Source of the DNA: Cepaea nemoralis
Taxonomy: Eukaryota; Mollusca; Gastropoda; Stylommatophora; Helicidae
Direction: 5' to 3'
Length of the DNA stretch: 64,000 bases
NCBI GenBank assembly: GCA_014155875.1
Contig: JACEFZ010004239.1
Location: 578,501-642,500 of the forward strand
In this document: positions 1 through 10,952 of the stretch, piece after piece
Layout: each line of letters opens with the position of its first letter
Numbering within the stretch: the first letter of the stretch is position 1
The notes under the pieces: model-generated
The model's input: only the letters and a program-made list of their open reading frames with translations
Database searches by the model: none
What the model was told of the DNA's origin: nothing
Program-made: the position numbers and the translations under genes

Positions 1-305
1 ATATAACAGGAAATGGTTGTATCAGAGGAGAAAATTGAGAAATTATAATTGATAATACCGAAATAATAAAAAGATGGACAGAGTGCACAGAAGGTTTATT
101 CTGAGACAGCAGGGCCAAGAAACCAACATTGTATAAATACTCAAGATGGACCAAACATATTAAAGGCTGAAGTAGAGAAGGCTATTAAAAAGACGAAAAA
201 ATGAAAGGTTGCAGGCCCTGACAAGATAACAACAGACGATAAAATCCTTATCCAGCTTTGGCATTGATACTATCACAGAATTATGTAATATATATATATA
301 TAGCT

Positions 306-559
306 AGCCGGCTGCTTGGCCGAGGGGTTAGCAGCTTTCTCCGTTAATCTCGAATACTCTCGTAGTCAACGTGAGCGGACGAGAATTAGAAGTGGTTCGA
401 GTCACGCAAGTGACTTATGAGAGTATGCAGCCGGTCGCTCAGAAAGTCATGGCGTGCTGATGAGCGTAATCTAGCCTAGGAATCAACATACAGCTGAAAG
501 ATGCTGATGTTGACCGCAATATCCTGAAACAGGATGGAACCGCGGAAAAAAAAAAAAAT
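306..559 (+). repeat. tRNA-derived SINE (family 1), inserted in the LINE
   Basis: The head reads GCCGGCTGCTTGGCCGAGG, with an A-box-like GGCCGAGGGGTTAGCA and a B-box-like GGTTCGAGTC near 393. The body contains GCTCAGAAAGTCATGG and ATCAACATACAGCTGAAAG, and it ends in an A run (546-558). The same body occurs inverted at 9577-9806 and more diverged at 5085-5345 and 40848-41060, which defines a dispersed family. It interrupts the RTE reverse transcriptase frame. A target duplication is not clear because the left flank is a TA repeat. Confidence 0.8.
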
Positions 560-709
<150 letters not shown>

Positions 710-2045
710 TTTGTACCGGGTACATTCCTAAGGATTTGAAAACATCTATTTTCAACACACCACCCAAGAAGCCAAGAGCTGTTGATTCTGAGGATTACAG
801 ACCTGTTAGCTTAATGAGTCATATAACTAACATACTCCTCAAGGTCATACAAGAAAGAATTCAACATAAAATAGATGGGGAAGTAACAGTAGAAAAATGT
901 GGGTTCCACAAAAACAGCGGAACCAGAGAAGCAATAGTCTTTTTGAGGATGATCATTGGAGAATATACAGAAGTTCAGAAAAATATATATGGTTGTTTTA
1001 TTGATGGCATGAAAGTTTTTGATAGAGTACAATATGAACAACTAATTACATGTTTTCAAGATATAGGAGTAGACGGAAAGGACATTAGACTTATTAGTAA
1101 CTCGTACTGGGAACAGGTGGTGTCAATCAGATGCAGAAATAATTATTTGTCGCCCACAGAGATAAAAAGAGGAGTTCGGAAGGGAAGCCTCAAGCTTCTT
1201 AAATCTATACACAGAAAAACTTTTTAAACAAGTCGAACTTCCTGGACTTAACATCAATGGAAGAGTCATAAACAATCTTAGGTATGCTGACGATACCGTG
1301 TTACTAGCAGAAAGCTACCAAGAGTTACAAAATCTAGTGGAACAAGTTAACAGGTATAGCACAGAATGCCGCTTAGATATTAACATCCAAATACCGAAAA
1401 CTATGATAATTAGCAGAGGAAAGGAAAGGTCATCAATGAGCATCACAGTAAAGAGAGAGATACTAGAACAAGTAACAAGTTTCTCCTATCTTAGACATGT
1501 AATAACAGATGATGGCAAAAGTGAAATAGAAATCAAAAAGAGAATAGGAATGGCCTAAAATGATTTCAGCAGCATGAAATCAATATTAACAACTAGAGAC
1601 GTTAATAACGCAATAAAAATGAGAATTGTCAAATGTTACGTATATTCAAAACTACTGTATGGCACGGAAGCCTGGACATTGAAAAATGCAATTAGAAAGT
1701 CAAATAGTCCCTGGAGATGTGGATATACAGAAGAATATGTCGTATTTCATGGAAACAAAAACAATCAAATACAAAGGTTGCAGAAAAACTATGAATGAAA
1801 AGAGAGTTGATGAAAGAAATAAAAAAGAGGAACGTTAAATATTTTGGCCACTTTAGAAGATATAATACTCTTATAAAAACCATACTGGAGGGCAAGGTTG
1901 AGGGTGAGAAAGAGGTAGATACAAATGGGAAGATAAAATCAAGAGATGAATGAACACAAATCTGAATGTACAGTCAGGGTGAGAGACGGACAGTGTTGGA
2001 GATCCATTGCAGCCAACCTTTATTGTGGAGACGGCACCTGATTGA

Positions 2046-3329
2046 TTGTATAAACAAAGAAAATATCACATATTTTGTTTCCTCTCTCACACATAGTATG
2101 TGAAATAGCAACAAACTTCTTTCAGGTGCTGTTACAAAGCAAAACTGGTCCATTTGCTATGTGTATGACCATCACAATCTGTTTAGATCTGAGTGCACAG
2201 AGGAATATGTGGCTAGTGTTTCCCTCCTGTAGCGAACAGCAAGTGCAGGCATCAAACCCTCGTCCGACTGCACTCATGACATTGTTAGCATAACCAACTA
2301 ATGACTATTTAAATTGTCAACTCTGTCCTTTAGCCCCTATTTAAGCTTCAACAGTTCTTCACCAAGTGTTAATTGGTTAACATTTCCATAGGCTTTGCTT
2401 CAGAAGTCCATGCTCTTTCCAGTGACAGCGTCCAGGTCTTCCATATAGGTTTGATAATGGTGTTTGTCTATCAAGAATCGTGATGACCATTCATTTTATC
2501 CAGTGGAGTTGAAAGTTTGGAGCCATGAATTCTAAGATGGCTGGTAAGGTCTATTTTAGCTCAAACTGTTCTTTGACAATGTGGGTAAAGATAGCTTGAC
2601 GTTCCGGGAGGAAGATTTCCTGCAGTAGTCTTTTTTGTTGTTGTTAGCGCAGGTTTGTTAATACATTTATATTGTAAGAAAAAGTTACTAATTTATGTTG
2701 GAAGATAAAATTACTAACACAGTGTTTACATTTAATCATGCTTTTGTAGATTAGGGATCAGTGCTTATGGCACGAATGAACCACAGACAGACAAGTGAGG
2801 TTGTCTAGAAATGTAAGCAAGTGAACATAGTATAACCCAACTTCTGTGACAACACATGACTGAGAATGTAGAAAACAGTTATTTTGCAACAGAGAAATGT
2901 TAACTCATTCTATATATCAATAAAATCATGTCAGATGACCTAATTTCAACCCTAACCTTTATGTCACAGTAAGTTGTTATTTTACATTAATAAATTGCAT
3001 ATGAACCTCCATAGCGACACTGTGTCTCTACACTATGTCTCTCCAGGAAATCAATGCATGATGTTACCTCCACCTCTATCACATTTATGATGTTATATTT
3101 TGGATTTCTTAATACACAAGTAATTCAGAAAAATATCTGCCCTGATTATGTATATATACCTAGACACTTCAATCTAGAAAAATCCAGATGAATTCTTTTG
3201 GTCAGCCTTATCCAGGATATTCATTTCCAATTTTATTAAAAACAGAATACAGTAATAGTTTGTGAAACCCCTGAACTTATATAAGGGGTGTTAATTTGAA
3301 ATCCATTCGCGCCGCACTGAGCGTAATTG
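2046..3329. other. No recognisable gene
   Basis: AT-rich sequence with no coding frame that I recognise. A stretch at about 2485-2555 (containing TTATCCAGTGGAGTTGAAAG) is similar to 9095-9155, so at least part is dispersed repeat. CAAACCCTCGTCC near 2255 looks weakly like an inverted tRNA B-box but has no partner. Confidence 0.5.
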
Positions 3330-4092
3330 TGTACGTTGAACATGATCATGTCATAGTCATGTGATAAGTACTGACCAATGAATAAAAGAGCAAGTGCTTA
3401 TCTTCCCATGATGCATACAGGTTCTGTTTCTGACCGTTGAGAAAATGGCGGGTTGATCCAAAATCCGTCCAAAGAAGTTTAAAGAGCGGTGATTCAGTTT
3501 CCTTCATTTGAAGGATGTTGACCAGTGGGCATTCATCAAAGAATGCAGACAGTGTACGGTAACAAATGTGTGTTGAAGACAACAGTGACAGACTGGGCAC
3601 GAATGTTTCGGAAAGGATGTCAGTTCACGACAGATCTTTGACGGCCGGGTTAAGCGCATATTGTTGCAACAGAAAAAAACCATTGCCAAAATTGATGCAG
3701 CAGTACAGATGAACCGTTGTCGAAGCATACGTTCGCTAGCGAAAGCATTTGATGTGTCAATTGGGACAATTCAAAAGGTTGTTCCTAAGAAACTGCAATA
3801 TTGGATGGTGTGTTCACAGTGGGTACCACGGATGTTGACTGACCACCAAAAAGAGGAACGCATGGAATGATGTTTGAACCAGCTGCGTTACAGAGTGGAG
3901 GGTGATGCATTTCTCTTCCGCATAGTGGTAGGCGATGAATCATGGTGTCACCATTTTGAGCCGAGCAGCAAAAGAGAGAGCATGTAATGGAAGCATGCTG
4001 AATCACCGAAAGCCAAAAAATTCAAGTTACAGGTTTCTGCTGGTAAGGTTATGCTGAGCGCATTTTATGACCATGAAGGGCTATTGTTGGCC
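3330..4092 (+). pseudogene. Mariner-type transposase relic
   Basis: Broken plus-strand frames give mariner-like wording in the right order. A helix-turn-helix-like stretch lies at about 3540-3660 (TVTDWARMFRKG). SIRSLAKAFDVSIGTIQKV follows at about 3724-3780, WVPRMLTDHQKEERM at 3820-3868, and VVGDESWCHHFEPSSKRESM at 3926-3985. AGKVMLSAFYDHEGLLL lies at about 4040-4088. The GDESW segment corresponds to the second catalytic Asp region of the DD34D transposase. Stops and shifts separate the pieces, so it is inactive. It is cut at about 4092 by an RTE LINE fragment on the other strand. I could not define terminal inverted repeats. Family assignment (mariner rather than another Tc1/mariner branch) rests on the WVP...L and GDESW...HF motifs. 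Confidence 0.8.
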
Positions 4093-4475
4093 GACTTTAA
4101 AGAACTGTCCAGGCTTTAAAAATGTCCAGGTTTCTGTGCCATACAGTAGTTTTGAATATACGTAGCATATGACAATTCTCATTTTAAATATGTGGTTAAT
4201 CTCTCTAGATGTTAATACTGATTTCATGCTGTTGAAAGCATTTTTGGCCATTCCTCCTCTCTTTTTGATTTCTATTTCACTTCTGCCATCATCTGTTATT
4301 ACATGTCCAAGATAGAAGAACCTTGTTACTTGCTCTAGTATCTCCCAGTTTACTGTGATGTTCATTGATGACCTTTCCTTTCTATTACTAATTATCAGTT
4401 TTTGTTTTTTGGATATTAATATCTAAGCCACATTCTGCACTATGCCTGTTTACTTGTTCCACTAGCCAGCCCAAG
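4093..4475 (-). pseudogene. RTE-like LINE fragment, RT C-terminal part
   Basis: The minus strand gives LVEQVNRHSAECGLDINIQ, a break, then ILEQVTRFFYLGHVITDDG and YVYSKLLYGTETWT. This is nearly the same protein as at 1340-1680 in the first LINE. It is truncated at both ends, lacks the catalytic palm motif and abuts the mariner relic. It is a dead insertion or rearranged fragment of the same RTE family. Confidence 0.85.
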
Positions 4476-4734
4476 GCATTAGGTAAAGAAATAAATGTTT
4501 GAACTCGGTGAAAAATAATAACCATGTGGGACAGATGGAACTAAACTGACAATTTAGTGAATTAAAGTAACAACTATCTGTGAAAAAAAAGTACATAGTT
4601 TTTTTGGAGCAACTAACAAACATAAGGGGAGTCTCTTGGTTCAGAAGAGTTAAGTATGGCGTAGAATAATGCCAAGATAAACAACAAAATGATACAAGTC
4701 ATAAGCTAAACACAACAAAGTATATTCTTCTTCT

Positions 4735-6100
4735 TTGCCCTTTATTTACCCCATGAGGGAATAATCCCTCAAACAACTCATTCCAAAGTGTTCTATCTTC
4801 AGCTGTACCATCATCATCATGTGTCATGCCATTAAGTATGGGCGATCATGTTTCACCATCTCACACTATAAACGAAGTGCTGGATCAGCTGTGTTTTTGT
4901 CTCAATTATACCATATGATTAAGTCATCTAGATATTTACCTATCTGCCTTCCCCTTGTTGTTTTCCTCTCAATCTTGCCAGTTGTCACCAAGTTCTCTTG
5001 TTTATTTCTTCTCATGAAGTGCCCACAAAATCTTTACTGTCATACGTCTAATGTCTCCAATTAGTTTATGGTTTGCATCTGTTTCTTGTAGGGCTTGCTG
5101 ATTGTTCTGTTTATCTGTCCATGGATGGTTAGGTGCATATCCTTTACAGGATGTCATAGTCAGCCTCACAATTTTTTGGCTGATCTCTTGGCAAATTTAC
5201 ATTCAGTAGTTTGCCATTGCTTTCTGATCGACCGGCACCCATACCATACCATTTTATTAGAACGTGATATGCGAGATTACGAACTGCGTACAAAACTCCT
5301 TTGCCATGGAGCCCATGGTATTCTTTGCATTTTCCTAAGAAACCACTGCCATTAGATGTTTTTCAGCTTGTCTGCTCATTGTCCACTTACATCCTTACTG
5401 AAGTACAGGTGTTATGTTGCACTCCAACACTCTTTTTCTCGTTTCTGTTTCAGTTGACATATGTTTTACTGGTTAGTATGTTTTCCATCTGGGAAAAGGC
5501 TACCTTCGCCTTGGTGATTCTTGTTCTAGTCTCTTCAAGGCATCTCACATCAGATGTTATGATTGTTCCGAGATAATTGTACAGATTCACTTGCTTAAGA
5601 ATATTCCCATTTACTTGTATATCACATTGTGGTATTTTATTCTTTTTAGAGACAACTATAATTTCTGTCTTTGTTATAATTTAATTCTAACCAAACTGTT
5701 CACTGTGTGCAGTAACTGCATCTACTAAATGTTGCAGATCCTGCTCATTGTCTGCAATCAATACTGTAACATCCGCATATTTAATACTATTGATGTCATG
5801 TCCCACACTATTGATGCTATGTCCCACAAGGACACATTTTCTAAATTTCTAATAATACTTTCGCCCTACAGAGAAAAAAGATCTGGAGCCATTACACATT
5901 CCTGTTGCACACCTCTCTTCATAGGCTGATACTGACCTACTTCATTATCAATCTTTATGGCAGCTTGTTGTTTCCAATATATGTTGTTTACAAGTATCTC
6001 CACCATGTTGACATGTCTTACTTTATTAAAAGCCTTTGTGTAGCCCAGGAAGCAAAGATGTAGGTTTTTGTTTACATGTCTATTCAACGCTCAATTAATT
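4735..6100 (-). pseudogene. RTE-like LINE fragment with mutated catalytic site, split by a SINE
   Basis: Read on the minus strand, 6087-5866 gives FLGYTKAFNKVRH and MKRGVQQECVMAPDLF, which match RT motif A and the RG-QG region. In motif A the usual catalytic Asp is Gly. Continuing, about 5775 gives KYADVTVLIAD, where the second Asp of YADD is Val. NYLGTIITSD lies near 5550. After the SINE insertion (5085-5345) the C-terminal tail (RRMTVKILWALHEKK and beyond) continues to about 4735. Two altered catalytic residues and several stops show it is inactive. Confidence 0.8.
5085..5345 (-). repeat. tRNA-derived SINE (family 1), inverted
   Basis: The reverse complement contains CAGAAAGCAATGGCAAACTA, GCCAAGAGATCAGCC and a tail CATCCTGTAAAGGATATGC, all shared with the SINE at 9577-9806. 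The head region (near 5320-5345) is diverged. It splits the RTE LINE fragment of 4735-6100. Confidence 0.75.
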
Positions 6101-6149
6101 TAATATTGTCAGCTACCTTTACCTTTTAACAAGCCATTTCCATCTCTGT

Positions 6150-6865
6150 GATTATGTATGTGTGGGTAGGGAGATGTGTGTAGGTGGGGGATGTGTGTGT
6201 GAGGGAGAGATGTGCCGGTAGGTGGGGGATGTATGGGTGGGTGGGAAGATGTGTGGGGGATGCATGGGTGGGTGAAGGGATGTGTGGTGGGTGGGAGATG
6301 TGTGTGGGTCAGGGATATGTGTGTGGGTGGGGGTGTTTAGGTGGATGGTAGGAAGTGTGTGGGTGTTGGTTGGTGGGGGGTTGTGTGGGTTGGTGGGCGG
6401 GGAATGTGTATGTGGATGGATGGGTGTGAGGTGTGTCGATTGGTGGGGGGGGGGGGTGTGTGGGTGGGAGATGTATGGTTGGGGGATGTGTGTTTGGCTG
6501 GGTGGTTGGAGGTGTGTGGATATGGGTGGGTGGGTGGGTGTGTGTGGGCTTTTGGGGAGATGTGTGTGTATTAATAAGGAAGGGTGGGTTGGTGGGTGTT
6601 TGGGTGTGGGTGTGTGTGGGGGATGTGTATGGCTGGGTGAGGGTGTGGGTGGGGGGTATGTAGGGGGGTGGGTGGGGGATGTGTGTGGGTGGATGGAGGG
6701 TGTATGGGTGGGTGATATATGTGGTTGGGTGAGGTGTGTGGGTGGGTGGAGGTTATGTGTGGGTGGGGGTTGTGTGTGGGTGGATGGAGATTGTGTGGGT
6801 GGGTGGGGGTGTATGTAGGTGGGAGGGGGATGTGTGGATGGGTGAGGGATGTGTCTCATAACATT
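6150..6865. repeat. G-rich minisatellite (GGTGGGTG/GGGGATGTGTG-like)
   Basis: About 0.7 kb of irregular GGGTGGGTG, GGGGATGTGTG and TGGGTGGATGG units on the plus strand, including a G run near 6446. The complementary strand encodes a Pro/His/Thr-rich open frame that is only translated repeat. The dense G tracts could form G-quadruplexes. No host unit is discernible. Confidence 0.93.
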
Positions 6866-7020
6866 GTAATATGTATTGTTTATGTTTACAACATTCATTT
6901 GACAATGTATTTTTCTATTGATGAATGAAAGATGAGTGGTTGGAAGGGCCGAATGTAAGACGAGCCTGCGTGCCCAATTTGTAACTCTTTTAAAATAAAG
7001 TTGAATAAAGTTAAATTGAA

Positions 7021-7281
7021 TTGTATCCAGGGACTTGGTCTTTATTCAGCCTAAAAGAGACATGTGCCCCGAGTTTGCTGGCTTGGGTTGGGAGTGTCGC
7101 CAGTGTGGTATTAGCTAAGAAATTGGAGTTGGCAAAATTCCTTGGTAATTACATTTTTGACATCAATGATGTGCCTTTAAGCGCTAAGAACATCTGTTCT
7201 TCACCTTTCGATTCATCAATAGCTCAGCTGGTTAGTTTGCTCCAAGGGCTCCATATTGGTGATTCTGCCGTATCATTTTAG
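7021..7281 (+). CDS. Unrecognised open frame, possible terminal exon
   Basis: An uninterrupted frame that ends at a stop at 7279-7281. Its second half (AKKLELAKFLGNYIFDINDV, then SSIAQLVSLLQGLHIGDSAV) has balanced composition and reads like a folded protein, not like translated repeat. There is no convincing ATG at the start. A CAG at about 7101-7103 could be a splice acceptor, making this a last exon. I do not recognise a family. It could equally be a chance frame. Confidence 0.25.
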   Translation: MYPGTWSLFSLKETCAPSLLAWVGSVASVVLAKKLELAKFLGNYIFDINDVPLSAKNICSSPFDSSIAQLVSLLQGLHIGDSAVSF

Positions 7282-7353
7282 TCCTATTGTGTGCTGGCAA
7301 AAGTATCATATTAATTTATATTAATAACACAATATCAATATCATACTTCAAGT

Positions 7354-7643
7354 GTAGGTCAGCATGGCCGAATGGGTAAGAACGCGTGTTCTGAAACATC
7401 CGGTGTGCTGATGCCGAGGCTAGCGATTCAGTCCCTACACAGGACAGCTGGACTAATATGTTGACCTGTCGTCCTTGACTTGGGGACGTTAATTACAAGT
7501 ACCTCTGAAGTCAGAGTGGGTTCGCCTGAAGGCGAGGGTCACCGTTAATAGAGAAAGCATATCTACAAGCAAAATTAAGTCCACCACTACTATAAATTAA
7601 AATAGCGTGTATGGACTACGCTTGGATTAAAAAAAAAAAAAAA
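7354..7643 (+). repeat. tRNA-derived SINE (family 2) with target duplication
   Basis: The head reads GTCAGCATGGCCGAATGGG, an A-box-like start of Leu/Ser tRNA type, with a degraded B-box (GCGATTCAGTCC) near 7424. The body has no similarity to SINE family 1. It ends in an A run (7629-7643). The 9-bp direct repeat ACTTCAAGT at 7345-7353 and 7644-7652 is a clear target-site duplication, so both ends are firm. Confidence 0.85.
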
Positions 7644-7828
7644 ACTTCAAGTATGATGCATTACTCATCGTTCGAGTAAGAACTTAGTGAAAACGAGATG
7701 CAGACATTTTAAACGGGAAACTGCCATAAACGGTCATCATAGAGAAATGATACAGCAAGCTCGCCAAGAATTTAGTGTTTCAAACGTTCATGAAAATATC
7801 TGATGTTTAAAAATGATGTGTAATTTAC

Positions 7829-8004
7829 CTCGGATTCTCCAGGCCGTCCAACTCCAACAAGCGATCTGGAAGGAGCTGGTCGGTTTCCATCGCCGCCAGC
7901 CCGAACCATCAACGAATATCTGGGATCCAACAACTCGTCTGCAAGTCTCAGCACCGCAAAATCCTCATCATACGGTGCAAATCTTGGCGCTACTGGGAAC
8001 ATTA
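7829..8004 (-). CDS. Candidate host-gene internal exon, function unknown
   Basis: The minus strand has an acceptor-like TATCTTGTTAG before 8004 and a donor-like GAG|GTAAAT after 7829. Between them lies a 176-bp open segment whose last codon ends exactly at the donor (phase 0). It encodes APRFAPYDEDFAVLRLADEL and then SRSLVGVGRPGESE, with ordinary protein composition and no transposon motif. I considered a trypsin-like protease because DEDFAVLRL resembles DIALLRL, but the GWG and Ser motifs are missing. The gene is not identified. No second exon is visible nearby, so it could be a pseudogene fragment. Confidence 0.4.
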
Positions 8005-8185
8005 CTAACAAGATATTGAAATATCTTTTATAAATATATTATCGTTAACAGAGAAGGCAAATTTGAGGAAACTAGTCGACCTCTACTTCCAACGTCGGAA
8101 TCCTCACTTGAAATTGAAGGGCAGCAGACGCTGAAATCCGTTAGAGCCAAGTACGTTTGCCGATGAAAGCCAAAATATTAATATT

Positions 8186-8192
8186 CTTTATT

Positions 8193-8261
<69 letters not shown>

Positions 8262-8380
8262 TTTCTTTCTTTCTTTTAATTTTATACTGTCACAACTTTT
8301 ATTCCATTACCATTCATTCATTCATTCATTCATTCATTCATTCATTCATTCATTCATTCATTCATTCATTCATTCATTCA
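8186..8380. repeat. Tetranucleotide microsatellites (TTTC)n and (ATTC)n
   Basis: TTTC repeats run from about 8186 to 8276. After a 30-bp gap, CATT/ATTC repeats run from about 8308 to 8380. They sit at the 3' side of the inverted RTE LINE fragment that begins at 8385. Confidence 0.97.
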
Positions 8381-8384
8381 GTAG

Positions 8385-8790
8385 CATGTCCTTTGCGGAA
8401 GCTCGCTCCCATAATAACCTTCCGGAAAACCTTTCGATCATAAGCAAGATGTCCCGCGTCCGATACACCCATCTGGATATCACCCGTCACACCATGCACC
8501 TGTCTTCTCTTTGGTCTTCCTCTCTTCCCAGGCATATCCCCATCCTTTATTGTTCTCTCCAAACTTTTGTGACGTTTCAAGTGACCAAAATATTTCAATT
8601 TTCTTTGTTTTATCGTATTTAATAGCCAACCTTCTGCAATATTCAGCCCTTGAAGTATGGATTCATTTGTTCTTTTCTTTACCCAAGAAATTCTTAGAAC
8701 TCGTCTATAACATTTATATTCAAAGGCATTTATGCGCTGTTCAGCTTGTTTAGTAAGTGTCACGGTCTCACATGCGTATGTTGCAAATGG
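8385..8790 (-). pseudogene. RTE-like LINE, C-terminal protein end
   Basis: The minus strand has an open C-terminal region with ACETVTLTKQAEQRINAFEY, CYRRVLRISWVKKRTNESIL, KLKYFGHLKRH and GKRGRPKRR. This is the standard tail of RTE RT proteins (LYG-ETWTL ... RISW ... NE ... YFGH ... GRP). The open frame runs to about 8374. The fragment is 5' truncated and ends near the ATTC microsatellite, which may be the expanded LINE 3' tail. Confidence 0.85.
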
Positions 8791-8811
8791 GAATTATTAT
8801 AATATATACCC

Positions 8812-8971
8812 CGAGGTAGACCAAGAAGGCGGTGGAGAGATAATACATGTACAGACCTACAAGCACTTGGAATCAACGACTGGCAAGAGAAGGTCCACCA
8901 GAGAGACGAATGGAGACGGATTGTATTTGCAGCAAAGAACCTCAATGGCTCGGAACGCTAAAGAAGAAGAA

Positions 8972-8975
<4 letters not shown>
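8812..8975 (+). mobile_element. Severely 5'-truncated RTE LINE 3' tail
   Basis: The frame gives RGRPRRRWRDN, LQALGINDWQEKVHQRDEW and RRIVFAAKNLNG, the last residues of an RTE protein, followed by a GAA repeat. An almost identical 160-bp tail with a GAA repeat is at 40012-40175. Such short copies are typical of aborted target-primed reverse transcription. Confidence 0.8.
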
Positions 8976-9048
<73 letters not shown>

Positions 9049-9085
9049 GGTGTTACTGTGTGTATGTGTGTGTGTGTGTGTGTGT
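8975..9085. repeat. Compound (TA)n-(TG)n microsatellite
   Basis: TA dinucleotides run to about 9025, followed by TG dinucleotides to about 9085. They follow directly on the GAA tail of the truncated LINE, so they may have expanded from it. Confidence 0.96.
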
Positions 9086-9089
9086 ATGA

Positions 9090-9510
9090 CTACTACTATT
9101 CATTTCATCCAGTGAGGCTTGAGAGTTTTATGCCATGAGTTCTAAATATTGCTATTTTGTTGTTGTACCAAGCTAGAATAATACCATTACATTATGGTGT
9201 ATTGTTCTGTGCCACACTGTCAAGCCAGCCAGCATTTATCTGTTTCCTTTCGAACTTCCTCAATCTCGCCAGGTGTCGTTGTATTATATGCCCCTATCTC
9301 CCCACAACAGTGTACACAATGCGCTGTTCAATTTACACACAAAGAAAGCCTTTCCGGCAACTCAACTGCGTTACGCTATGCTTTCAGCTTTGAGTACACC
9401 CATTGTCACCGACAACGATGACGTTCAACAGATAACTTGCGGCGCAATTATACAATTATTGTGTGCGCAACAAAGCAGTCCTTAACCGAGAATCGTCATT
9501 ATCATTATCA
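9090..9510. other. Intergenic repeat, no assigned gene
   Basis: 9095-9155 resembles 2485-2555. The plus frame from 9194 (VYCSVPHCQASQ) recalls the start of a THAP zinc finger, but the later Cys and His are not found. I see no other support for a gene. Confidence 0.4.
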
Positions 9511-9518
9511 GGCATGAG

Positions 9519-10256
9519 TAGGGTTGCTAGACGGCCGGCAAAAAGAGGACATGTCCTCCTTTTTAGCCTTTTTAGCATATCCTTTACAGGACTTAGCTGT
9601 CAACACCAGCATCTTTCAGCTGTATGTTGATCTCTTGGCAAGATTACGCTCAGTAGTTTGCCATTGCTTTCTGAGCGGCCGGCTCACATACCCCGTAAGT
9701 TACCGATGCGATTCGAACCACTGCTGATTTGAACCGTCATCACGTTACCGGCGAGAGTATACGAGATTACGGAGAAAAGTCATAACCTCTTAGCCACGAA
9801 GCCGGCCCTTTTTAGCCTAAATACTCATAAATACTGTATTCTCCGCCTGGCAGGCAAAGCTTTAAAATGTCCGGCTTTTCCCACAAAGTACAATCTGTGA
9901 ATAGTTTTATACATATGTGATTGCTAACGAGGATCTTCTGCGAAAAGTTGGCTCCTACGAGAAATATGTTGTGTAATAGATTATAAGGTAATAATTGTAC
10001 AATCGGCTGTTTAAATAATGATTTTTAGCATTTTGAAACAGGCCTCCATTGAATTTATATTTATTTTTTAACATGATTGTTTCTTGGTCGACTCACTAAG
10101 AGTTAGATACACTTATTGGCAGCAATTGGAATAAAATTGTACTGATTGTGGGTTTAGTCTCGATCGATTCAAATGAAACATTCAATATGTCCTCCTTTGT
10201 CCTCTTTTTTGTTTTATTATGTCCTCCTTTAGGTGCCCACATATCTGGCAACCATA
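9519..10256. mobile_element. Non-autonomous hAT-like MITE
   Basis: Imperfect terminal inverted repeats: the left end TAGGGTTGCTAGACGGC pairs with the right end read inward as TATGGTTGCCAGATATG. Both ends continue into an inverted AAAGAGGACA/GAGGACAT block. The flanks GGCATGAG (9511-9518) and GGCATGGG (10257-10264) form an 8-bp duplication with one mismatch, the size made by hAT transposases. There is no coding capacity. A family-1 SINE is nested inside. Confidence 0.65.
9577..9806 (-). repeat. tRNA-derived SINE (family 1), inverted, with target duplication
   Basis: The reverse complement starts GCCGGCTTCGTGGCTAAGAG (A-box) with a B-box-like GGTTCGAATCGC. The body and tail match 306-559, ending CTGTAAAGGATATGCT. 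A 10-bp direct repeat CCTTTTTAGC at 9567-9576 and 9807-9816 is the target duplication. It is the best-preserved family-1 copy here. Confidence 0.88.
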
Positions 10257-10329
10257 GGCATGGGGGGGGGGGGGGAAGGCGATAACAGGTGCTCCATAAA
10301 CATATCTTCTGTGCTCTGTTCAACCTCTG

Positions 10330-10860
10330 ATGTCTTCTGCACCGCTGTCATCACGAAGTTCATGGCAGAAACAAAGGCAGTATCAATAGAATGGCTGGTG
10401 ACACAAACTTTCACCCATGCATGTTTTCTCAGCGACGCGATGAGTATGCCAAGGAAGATCGAGATGGCATGGACTAGTAGACAGTGGCTTAATCTGTGAG
10501 GAGGTAAAGACTGACTAAAATATGTTCCATTTTTGTGCCAGGGCACTCGTGTTTAAGAGGAAATGAACTAGCAGATAAGCTTGCGGGCATGGCTGTTATG
10601 GGAGAATGGATGAATAATGGATCAAGGTGGCATCCTTGACGGGCTCAGGGAGGCAATATGAGTGAAAGATTCACAGGATGGATGTAACTCTGTAGCTTTG
10701 GCCGGGCTGCAATAACAAGCCAAGCGGGCCAAGCTGGACTAGATTGCCTTTCGGTAGACTGGTTTCGATAGTTGCTATACACTGAGGGAGATACGAGGAG
10801 GGGATCCGAGCTCTTATGGACTAATAGTTCGATGCGCAATGAGGATGGTCTGCTAACCGA
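10330..10860 (+). pseudogene. I-group LINE fragment, RNase H region
   Basis: Plus-strand frames give MSMPRKIEMAWTSRQWL near 10440-10490 and then FVPGHSCLRGNELADKLAG at about 10533-10590. The latter is the C-terminal RNase H motif (PGH-G--GNE-AD-LA), similar to FCPGHAAVLGNEQADRLAG at about 50948 in the LINE described below. Stops and shifts interrupt it, and upstream RT is absent. Confidence 0.75.
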
Positions 10861-10952
10861 CCAACCCACCCACCCACCAACCAAGCCACCAACCAACCCA
10901 CCCACCCACCCACCCAACCAACCAACCAACCCACCCACCCACCCACCCACTA
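10858..10952. repeat. (CCCA/CCAA)n tetranucleotide repeat
   Basis: Alternating runs of CCAA and CCCA units. Trp/Gly or Pro/Thr frames over it are repeat artefacts. Confidence 0.95.

Noticed and set aside
6152..6898. 248-codon Pro/His/Thr-rich frame on the minus strand
   Set aside because: It is entirely the G-rich minisatellite read on the complementary strand. The unit is irregular and shows no protein constraint.
7772..8011. Trypsin-like serine protease exon
   Set aside because: DEDFAVLRL resembles DIALLRL, but no GWG, catalytic Ser or disulfide Cys pattern follows.
9194..9421. THAP-like zinc finger start (VYCSVPHCQ)
   Set aside because: Only the first Cys pair spacing fits. The later conserved residues and C-x2-H are absent, so a P-element or THAP protein cannot be supported.
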